A model generated the notes under the pieces. It was given only the letters and a program-made list of their open reading frames with translations, ran no database searches and was not told the DNA's origin. Below are positions 58,220 through 64,000 of a stretch of DNA of 64,000 bases, piece after piece. Source of the stretch: Vescimonas fastidiosa (GTDB lineage: Bacteria; Bacillota; Clostridia; Oscillospirales; Oscillospiraceae); contig NZ_AP023415.1 of the NCBI RefSeq assembly GCF_018326305.1, positions 558,001 through 622,000 on the forward strand, written 5' to 3'. The translations under genes and the position numbers were made by a program. Each line of letters starts with the position of its first letter. Positions within the stretch are counted from its first letter, which is position 1.

Positions 58220-59890
58220 ATGCTTGATCTGCTGCATATTGAGAATATTGCCATCATTGAGCAGGCGGACATCGCCTTTCGGCCCGGATTCAACGCCCTG
58301 ACGGGTGAGACGGGCGCGGGCAAGTCCATTGTCATTGACGCCCTCAGCGCTGTTTTGGGGCAGAGAGCATCCCGGGAGCTGATCCGCACCGGGGCGGATC
58401 ATGCCTTTGTGAGCGCAGTGTTTTCCCATATCCCCGAGGGGTTGGGAGAGGACCTGGGCGTAGCGGACGCCCAGGAGTGGCTATTGCAGCGGGAGATCTA
58501 CACAGACGGGAAAAATGTCTGCCGCTGCAACGGGCGGCCCATGACCGTGACCCAACTGCGCACCCTGGGCAGCCGCTTGCTGAACATCCACGGTCAGCAC
58601 GACGGGCAGCAGCTTCTGGACGAAACGCAGCATATTGTATACCTGGATCAATACGGAAGGTATGAGCCTTTACAGTCGGCTTACTCTGCGCAGTTTTCTG
58701 TGCTGCAGGATATCCGAAGGAAGATATCCGACCTGGAGATGAATGAGGCGGAGAAGGAGCGGCGGATGGACTCGCTGCGGTTTCAAATTGCCGAGCTGGA
58801 GCGGGCTAAATTGCAGCCGGGTGAGGACGAGGAGCTCAGTGAGCGGCGAAATCTGCTGCGCAACAGCGAGAAATTCATCTCTGCCTTACAGGGGGCTGAC
58901 TTTTGCCTGAATGGCGGAGACAACGATGCAGGAGCTCTGTCGCTGCTGCGACAGGCGCAGGAGCATCTGGCCTCGGTGCGGAACCTGAGTGATAGCTTTT
59001 CGGAGCTTCACGACCGCCTGGAGGGAATTTACAGTGACCTGTATGACATTGCCTACACGGTACAGGACAAAAAGGAAGAATTTGAGTTCACGCCCGGAGA
59101 GCTGGATGCCGTGGAGGGCCGATGCGACCTGCTGTACCGGCTGAAAAAGAAATACGGCGCTACAGTGGAGCAGATGCTGGAATACTTGGATAAGTGCCGG
59201 CAGGAGCTGGACGAGATGACCTGCGCCGACGACACCCTGGCGCACCTTAAAAAGCAGGAGGAAAAGGCCCGGAGGGAGGTCATGGCGGCGGCCGGTGAGC
59301 TGTCCCGACAGCGAAAGGCCGTAGCTAAGGAGCTGGAGCAGCGGATCTTAACGGAGCTGCGGGAGCTGAACATGGGCTCCATCCGGTTTGAGGTGGCCTT
59401 TGAGGAAAAGAAGCCGGATGCCAGCGGCATAGACGAGGTGCGGTTTTTGATGTCGGCCAATGTGGGCGAGGACCTGCGGCCCATTCAGAAGATCGCCTCC
59501 GGCGGCGAACTGGCCCGGATCATGCTGGCTATGAAGAATGTTTTTTCCAGTCAGGAGCGCATCGGAACCATGGTATTCGACGAGGTGGACACCGGCGTTT
59601 CCGGCCGGGCGGCCCAAAAGGTGGCGGAGAAAATGGCGCGCATCTCCCGGGAAAAGCAAGTGCTGTGCGTGACCCATCTGCCTCAGATCGCGGCCATGGC
59701 CGACACCCATTTCTCCGTGGAGAAGGGGGTAAGCGATGGGCGTACCTTTACAAAGGTGCAGGAGCTTTCCCGGCAGCAGCGCCGGGAGGAGCTGGCAAGG
59801 CTCACCGGCGGCGAGCAGCTCTCCCAGACCATGCTGGACGGGGCCGAGGAGCTGCTGGCAGCGGCGGAGAAGTTCAAAAAAACCGTGTGA
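58220..59890 (+). CDS. recN: DNA repair protein RecN
   Basis: RecN is an SMC-like ATPase that gathers DNA ends early in double-strand-break repair. The 556-residue protein has the Walker A GETGAGKS at residues 29-36, a long coiled-coil middle (about residues 150-370), and the C-terminal ABC signature and Walker B region KIASGGELARIMLA and TMVFDEVDTGVSGRAA. AAGGGAG precedes ATG 58220. It ends the OLE-linked operon. No LexA box was seen close upstream. Secure. Confidence 0.96.
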   Translation: MLDLLHIENIAIIEQADIAFRPGFNALTGETGAGKSIVIDALSAVLGQRASRELIRTGADHAFVSAVFSHIPEGLGEDLGVADAQEWLLQREIYTDGKNVCRCNGRPMTVTQLRTLGSRLLNIHGQHDGQQLLDETQHIVYLDQYGRYEPLQSAYSAQFSVLQDIRRKISDLEMNEAEKERRMDSLRFQIAELERAKLQPGEDEELSERRNLLRNSEKFISALQGADFCLNGGDNDAGALSLLRQAQEHLASVRNLSDSFSELHDRLEGIYSDLYDIAYTVQDKKEEFEFTPGELDAVEGRCDLLYRLKKKYGATVEQMLEYLDKCRQELDEMTCADDTLAHLKKQEEKARREVMAAAGELSRQRKAVAKELEQRILTELRELNMGSIRFEVAFEEKKPDASGIDEVRFLMSANVGEDLRPIQKIASGGELARIMLAMKNVFSSQERIGTMVFDEVDTGVSGRAAQKVAEKMARISREKQVLCVTHLPQIAAMADTHFSVEKGVSDGRTFTKVQELSRQQRREELARLTGGEQLSQTMLDGAEELLAAAEKFKKTV

Positions 59891-59897
59891 GAAACGG

Positions 59898-59926
59898 TTG
59901 ACAAATGCGAAACCGTTTAATATAAT
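59898..59926 (+). promoter_or_regulatory. Consensus sigma-A promoter of the T-box-tyrS unit
   Basis: Perfect TTGACA (59898-59903), 17 bp, TATAAT (59921-59926). A hairpin AAACGGTT/AACCGTTT (59892-59899 with 59911-59918) overlaps its upstream half; its T-tract is poor. Confidence 0.9.
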
Positions 59927-59932
59927 GGTAAA

Positions 59933-60216
59933 TAATTTCATATACCACAGTGCTGATGGGAAGAAGTAGCGCTTTTTGACCCCTGCCAAGAGAGACTCCG
60001 GGCGGTGCGAGGAGGAGAGGGGAGAAGCGGTGAATACATCCCGGAGCTGCCTTCCAAACGGACAAAGATCTCAGTAGGAATGTGTCGGGTGCGCCCGTTA
60101 CAGCGTTTGGGTGTCTGACACCCAGTGAGGCCGCTGACCGTGAGGCTGCGGCGAATATGAGGTGGTACCGCGATTTTTACATCGCCCTCTGTCTATGGAG
60201 ACAGGGGGCGTTTTTT
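59933..60216 (+). promoter_or_regulatory. T-box leader (tyrosine) upstream of tyrS
   Basis: A T-box TGAGGTGGTACCGCG (60158-60172), an AAGTAG motif in the 5' region, and a terminator of 12 bp (60183-60194 with 60199-60210) followed by six T residues. The specifier TAC (tyrosine) at 60035-60037 stands in GGTGAATACATC, the same GAA-codon context as in the valS leader. Uncharged tRNA-Tyr would favour the antiterminator. Confidence 0.93.
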
Positions 60217-60259
60217 CTCCTGTCGGAACAAAATTCACAGAAGAAAGGAACAAAGAGAC

Positions 60260-61483
60260 ATGGGTATTTATGAGGAATTGGTTGGCCGGGGGCTCATCGC
60301 TCAAGTGACCAACGAGGACGAGATCCGTGAAATGGTGAACAACGGAAAGGCAACCTTCTACATTGGATTTGACTGCACAGCGGATTCGCTGCATGTGGGG
60401 CATTTTATGGCCCTGTGCCTGATGAAGCGGCTGCAGATGGCCGGAAACAAGCCCATCGCCTTGATCGGCGACGGCACCACCATGATCGGTGACCCCTCCG
60501 GGCGGACGGATATGCGCAAGATGCTGACGAGAGAGGACATTGTTCACAACGCTGAGTGCTTTAAGCGGCAGATGGAGAAGTTTATCGATTTCTCCGATGA
60601 CAAGGCACTGATGCTGTATAACTCCGAGTGGCTGATGCCGCTGAACTACATTGAGCTGCTGCGGGAGGTAGGCGCGTGCTTCTCTGTGAACAATATGCTG
60701 CGGGCGGAGTGCTACAAGCAGCGCATGGAGAAGGGCTTGAGCTTCCTGGAGTTCAACTACATGATCATGCAAAGCTACGACTTCTACTACATGTTCCAGC
60801 ACTATGGGTGCAATATGCAGTTCGGCGGAAACGACCAGTGGTCTAATATGCTGGGCGGCACAGAGCTGATTCGCCGTAAGCTGGGTAAGGACGCCCACGC
60901 CATGACCATTAACCTCTTGCTGAACTCCGAGGGCAAGAAGATGGGCAAGACCGCCTCCGGCGCCGTGTGGCTGGATCCTAACAAGACCAGCCCCTTTGAG
61001 TTCTATCAGTACTGGCGGAATGTGGATGACGCGGATGTTATTAAGTGCCTGCGGATGCTGACCTTCCTGCCGCTGGAGGAGATTGACGCTATGGCCGACT
61101 GGAAGGATGCCAAGCTCAACGAGGCCAAGGATATTCTGGCCTACGAGCTGACGAAGCTGGTACACAGCCAGGAGGAGGCAGACAAGGCCCGAGAGGCGTC
61201 TCGGGCACTGTTCTCCGGCAAGGGGGACGCCACGCATATGCCGGCTACCCAAATTGCGGCAGAGAAGCTGGCAGACGGCAAGATCGGCATTATGGCACTG
61301 CTGGTGGAGTGCGGACTGTGCGCGTCCAACAGCGAGGCCCGGCGCTTGGTGCAGCAGGGAGGAATCAGCGTGGACGAGACAAAGGTGGAGTCCATCGATG
61401 CAACCTTTGACGCAGAAGCTCTCAGCGGTGACGGCGTTATCATCAAAAAGGGAAAGAAAGTGTTCCACAGAGCATTTATCTGA
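60260..61483 (+). CDS. tyrS: Tyrosyl-tRNA synthetase
   Basis: TyrRS is a class I synthetase. The 407-residue protein has YIGFDCTADSLHVGHFMAL with the HIGH-type HVGH at residues 45-48, NMLRAECYKQRMEKGLSF, QFGGNDQWSNML, and KMGKT at 227-231, followed by a C-terminal S4 domain (LLVECGLCASNSEARRLVQQ). AGAAAGGA precedes ATG 60260. It is regulated by the T-box. Secure. Confidence 0.98.
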   Translation: MGIYEELVGRGLIAQVTNEDEIREMVNNGKATFYIGFDCTADSLHVGHFMALCLMKRLQMAGNKPIALIGDGTTMIGDPSGRTDMRKMLTREDIVHNAECFKRQMEKFIDFSDDKALMLYNSEWLMPLNYIELLREVGACFSVNNMLRAECYKQRMEKGLSFLEFNYMIMQSYDFYYMFQHYGCNMQFGGNDQWSNMLGGTELIRRKLGKDAHAMTINLLLNSEGKKMGKTASGAVWLDPNKTSPFEFYQYWRNVDDADVIKCLRMLTFLPLEEIDAMADWKDAKLNEAKDILAYELTKLVHSQEEADKAREASRALFSGKGDATHMPATQIAAEKLADGKIGIMALLVECGLCASNSEARRLVQQGGISVDETKVESIDATFDAEALSGDGVIIKKGKKVFHRAFI

Positions 61484-61497
61484 GATTTGACTAAATC

Positions 61498-61528
61498 GGG
61501 CTCTTCGCCGCGGCGGGGAGCCCTTTTT
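61498..61528 (+). terminator. Terminator of tyrS
   Basis: GGGCTC (61498-61503) and GAGCCC (61518-61523) flank a CGCC/GGCG inner stem, followed by TTTTT. Confidence 0.88.
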
Positions 61529-61530
61529 CC

Positions 61531-61559
61531 TTGAAATTGAACACGGGATATAGTATAAT
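61531..61559 (+). promoter_or_regulatory. Sigma-A promoter of queA-tgt
   Basis: TTGAAA (61531-61536), 17 bp, TATAAT (61554-61559), 42 bp before the start codon. No preQ1 riboswitch is visible in the short leader. Confidence 0.85.
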
Positions 61560-61601
61560 GGCATGGAATAAATTCCATATGAGGAACCGGGATGAAACAA
61601 T

Positions 61602-62627
61602 ATGAAAACAAGTGATTTTAATTTTGAACTGCCCCAGGAGTTGATTGCACAGACGCCTATTGAAAAGCGGGATGCATCTCGTCTACTGGTGCTGGATAAA
61701 AACAGCGGTGCTTGGGAGCATCGGCATTTTTATGATCTGCCGGATTATCTGCACAAGGGAGACTGCCTGATTTTGAACGACTCCCGTGTGCTGCCGGCAC
61801 GGCTTCTCGGGCAGCGGCTGCCGGGAGGCGGCGCCTGCGAGGTGCTGCTGCTTATTGACCGAGGTGATAAGACCTGGGAATGCTTGGTTCGGCCCGGGAA
61901 GCATCTGCGCCGGGGAGCCAGGCTCAGCTTCGGTGACGGAGAACTGACAGCGGAAGTGACCGAGGTTTTGGAGGGCGGAAACCGGCTGGTAAAGTTTAAC
62001 TATGAGGGGATCTTTCTGGAGGTGCTGGACCGGCTGGGGAAAATGCCCTTGCCGCCTTACATCAAGGAAGAGCTCCAGGACCGGGAGCGGTATCAGACGG
62101 TATACTCTAAGGTAGTCGGCTCGGCGGCGGCACCTACGGCGGGGCTGCACTTTACGGAGGAACTGCTGCAAAAGGTGCAGAAGATGGGCGTGAAGGTAGG
62201 TTATGTAACGCTCCATGTGGGGCTGGGTACCTTTCGGCCTGTAAAGGAAGATGACATTACAGACCACCTGATGCATAGCGAATACTGCGTGATCCCCCAG
62301 GAAACTGCGGATCTGATCAATGAGACGAAGAAAAATGGGGGCAGGGTTATCTGCGTAGGAACCACCTCCTGCCGAACGGTGGAATCCTGGGCCGGAGAGG
62401 ACGGTACCATGCGTGCCTCGGCAGGATGGACCAACATTTTCATCTATCCGGGATATAAGTTCAAGGTCTTGGATGCACTTATTACCAATTTTCATTTGCC
62501 GGAATCTACACTTATTATGCTGGTATCGGCTCTGGCGGGCCGCGAAAATGTATTGCGTGCTTATGAAGAGGCCGTACGGGAGAGGTATCGGTTTTTCTCC
62601 TTCGGCGATGCGATGTTTATTCACTGA
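61602..62627 (+). CDS. queA: S-adenosylmethionine:tRNA ribosyltransferase-isomerase
   Basis: QueA transfers the ribosyl group of SAM to preQ1-modified tRNA to make epoxyqueuosine. The 341-residue protein has [62 protein letters not shown] and the late [19 protein letters not shown], all family hallmarks. It is followed by tgt at 24 bases. The start is the first ATG after AACAAT with a weak site. Secure. Confidence 0.96.
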   Translation: MKTSDFNFELPQELIAQTPIEKRDASRLLVLDKNSGAWEHRHFYDLPDYLHKGDCLILNDSRVLPARLLGQRLPGGGACEVLLLIDRGDKTWECLVRPGKHLRRGARLSFGDGELTAEVTEVLEGGNRLVKFNYEGIFLEVLDRLGKMPLPPYIKEELQDRERYQTVYSKVVGSAAAPTAGLHFTEELLQKVQKMGVKVGYVTLHVGLGTFRPVKEDDITDHLMHSEYCVIPQETADLINETKKNGGRVICVGTTSCRTVESWAGEDGTMRASAGWTNIFIYPGYKFKVLDALITNFHLPESTLIMLVSALAGRENVLRAYEEAVRERYRFFSFGDAMFIH

Positions 62628-62651
62628 ATTCTGAATCAAGGAGTTTATTCC

Positions 62652-63785
62652 ATGTTTAAGGTCATTAAAAAAGAGGGAAGTGCCCGGCGGGGCGAGTTTC
62701 AGTGCGCCCACGGGGGTGTAGTACAGACGCCGGTTTTTATGAATGTAGGCACCCAGGCGGCTATCAAGGGAGGGCTCAGTGCCTTTGATCTCAAGGACAT
62801 CGGCTGCCAAATCGAGCTGTCCAACACCTATCATCTGCACCTGCGGCCCGGGGACGATGTGGTGCGACAGATGGGCGGACTGCACCGGTTTATGCGGTGG
62901 GACGGACCCATCCTGACAGATTCCGGCGGGTTTCAGGTGTTTTCCCTGGCCAGCCTGCGCAAAATCAAGGAGGAGGGCGTGACCTTTGCCTCCCATCTGG
63001 ACGGACATCGCATTTTTATGGGACCGGAGGAGAGTATGCAGATCCAGTCCAACCTGGGCTCGGATATCGCTATGGCTTTTGATGAGTGCGTGGAAAATCC
63101 GGCGACCTACGAGTACGCCAAGGCCAGCTGTGAGCGGACGCTGCGGTGGCTGGAGCGGTGCAAAAAAGAGCATGACCGTCTCAACGGGCTGCCGGGCACC
63201 GTGAATCCGGGGCAGATGCTATTCGGCATTAACCAGGGGGCTACCTTCCCGGACCTGCGCATTTGGCATATGCAGGAGATCGCAAAGCTGGACTGCGACG
63301 GCTATGCAATCGGGGGTCTGGCTGTTGGTGAGCCTACGGAGACTATGTACGAGATCATTGAGGCGGTGGAGCCATATATGCCCGCAGACAAGCCCCGGTA
63401 TCTTATGGGTGTGGGCACGCCCAGCAACATCATTGAGGGTGTGGCAAGGGGAGTAGATTTCTTTGACTGCGTGATGCCGGCTCGAAACGCTCGACACGGA
63501 AAGCTCTTTACCTGGCAGGGGACGCTGAACATCAAAAACGCCAAGTACAAGCTGGACGACGGCCCCATTGACCCGCAGTGCGACTGCCCGGTGTGCAGGC
63601 AGTTTAGCCGGGCTTATGTTCGGCATCTGTTTGCAGCGGAGGAGATACTGGCCATGCGTCTGGCGGTAATGCATAACCTGTATTTTTATAACAAGCTGAC
63701 CCAAAAAATCCGGGATGCACTGGATGAGGGACGGTTTGCGGCATTCCGAGCGGAGTACAGCGAAAAGCTTTCACAAAAGATATGA
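62652..63785 (+). CDS. tgt: tRNA-guanine transglycosylase
   Basis: Tgt replaces guanine-34 with preQ1 in tRNAs for Asn, Asp, His and Tyr. The 377-residue protein has LTDSGGFQVFSLASLRKI, FDECVENPAT, YAIGGLAVGEPTETMY, the catalytic FDCVMPARNARHGKLFTW and the zinc site CDCPVCRQFSRAYVRHL. AAGGAG precedes the ATG. Together with queA it completes late queuosine synthesis; genes for preQ1 production are not in the window. Secure. Confidence 0.96.
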   Translation: MFKVIKKEGSARRGEFQCAHGGVVQTPVFMNVGTQAAIKGGLSAFDLKDIGCQIELSNTYHLHLRPGDDVVRQMGGLHRFMRWDGPILTDSGGFQVFSLASLRKIKEEGVTFASHLDGHRIFMGPEESMQIQSNLGSDIAMAFDECVENPATYEYAKASCERTLRWLERCKKEHDRLNGLPGTVNPGQMLFGINQGATFPDLRIWHMQEIAKLDCDGYAIGGLAVGEPTETMYEIIEAVEPYMPADKPRYLMGVGTPSNIIEGVARGVDFFDCVMPARNARHGKLFTWQGTLNIKNAKYKLDDGPIDPQCDCPVCRQFSRAYVRHLFAAEEILAMRLAVMHNLYFYNKLTQKIRDALDEGRFAAFRAEYSEKLSQKI

Positions 63786-63814
63786 AAAGAATCCGTGAAC
63801 AGACCGAAAAGGTC

Positions 63815-63843
63815 TTGCAAAATTCCCGGTGATTCTGTATAAT
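63815..63843 (+). promoter_or_regulatory. Sigma-A promoter of yajC
   Basis: TTGCAA (63815-63820), 17 bp, TATAAT (63838-63843), 43 bp before the start codon. Confidence 0.85.
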
Positions 63844-63886
63844 ACAGTCATATTGTAAAAAAGGAGATTATGTCCCATGTTTGAAA

Positions 63887-64000
63887 TCGCATATGCGTCC
63901 AGTTCCGGTACCGCCGCCGGTGGTAGCGGAATGACTTCCATCCTGATGATCGTTGTCATGCTGGCCATTTTCTATTTCCTGCTGATCCGTCCCGAGAATA
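63887..64000 (+). CDS. yajC: Preprotein translocase subunit YajC, N-terminal part
   Basis: Only the first 38 residues are in the window. They give a short glycine-rich start and one membrane helix, ILMIVVMLAIFYFLLIRP, ending in the LLIRPE(N) motif of YajC, an accessory of SecDF. AAGGAG lies 11 bases before ATG 63887; an ATG 7 bases earlier meets a stop after four codons. queA-tgt-yajC is the usual order. The gene continues past the window end. Confidence 0.88.

Noticed and set aside
61560..61601. preQ1 riboswitch before queA
   Set aside because: The leader is about 35 bases and shows no H-type pseudoknot pattern.

Overview
The window is a continuous stretch of chromosome from an anaerobic, endospore-forming member of the Firmicutes, class Clostridia, most like the Oscillospiraceae/Ruminococcaceae gut lineages. 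The reasons are a full set of sporulation genes (spoIIR, spoIIAA-spoIIAB-sigF, spoIIIAA-AH), Gram-positive RNA biology (two T-box leaders, Mini-III, RqcH, TTG and GTG starts behind strong AGGAGG sites), a labile-selenium-type molybdenum hydroxylase, and the family of small palindromic repeats scattered in genomes of this group. No plasmid, phage, insertion sequence or CRISPR array was seen. Almost everything is chromosomal core; 65 protein genes and two tRNA genes were called.

Layout. 1-5.1 kb: end of mrnC, rqcH, a DUF378 gene, a DUF1015 gene and ispE. 5.1-8.3 kb: spoIIR, a capD/wbpM-type nucleotide-sugar dehydratase and two tRNA-Ser genes. 8.3-11.4 kb: T-box leader and valS. 11.7-15.5 kb: the spoIIA operon running into an oppositely oriented SOS-type operon (a 37-residue membrane peptide, a radical SAM DNA-repair protein and its partner). 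15.6-21.7 kb: pcrA, rbgA, rnhB, yraN, a dipeptidase and a phosphoesterase. 21.7-28.2 kb: the protein quality-control block tig-clpP-clpX-lon-engB. 28.2-31.6 kb: a two-domain xanthine dehydrogenase-like enzyme and an NTPase. 32.0-41.8 kb: hprK-glk-murB-rapZ-yvcK-whiA-dnaE. 41.8-43.3 kb: ferredoxin, cupin and a cysteine-rich, probably spore-related gene. 43.4-48.7 kb: DUF4364 and the spoIIIA operon. 48.7-59.9 kb: asp23-nusB-xseA-xseB-ispA, a repeat block, a large structured RNA, oapA-dxs-tlyA-nadK-argR-recN. 59.9-64 kb: T-box-tyrS, queA-tgt and the start of yajC.

The most striking element is a roughly 650-nucleotide gene-free but highly structured segment at 52.97-53.63 kb. It has its own sigma-A promoter, a perfect 12-bp helix joining its two ends, and lies between ispA and a small membrane protein followed by dxs. 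This matches the OLE (ornate large extremophilic) RNA locus, and the membrane protein matches the OLE-associated protein OapA, including an Asp-x3-Asp pair at residues 104 and 108. If correct, a probable gut anaerobe carries the OLE ribonucleoprotein system.

A second notable unit is a near-consensus sigma-A promoter on the minus strand at 15.53-15.56 kb whose 17-bp spacer holds a LexA/DinR operator, flanked by two weaker sites at regular spacing. It drives the 37-residue membrane peptide, the radical SAM protein and its partner, an SOS operon of unknown chemistry. Several sporulation promoters can also be read: a spoIIG-like Spo0A/sigma-A promoter before spoIIA, a sigma-F-like promoter threaded through a terminator before spoIIR, and a sigma-E-like promoter before spoIIIA. 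All family assignments come from reading the translations and from memory of the families; no database search was run.
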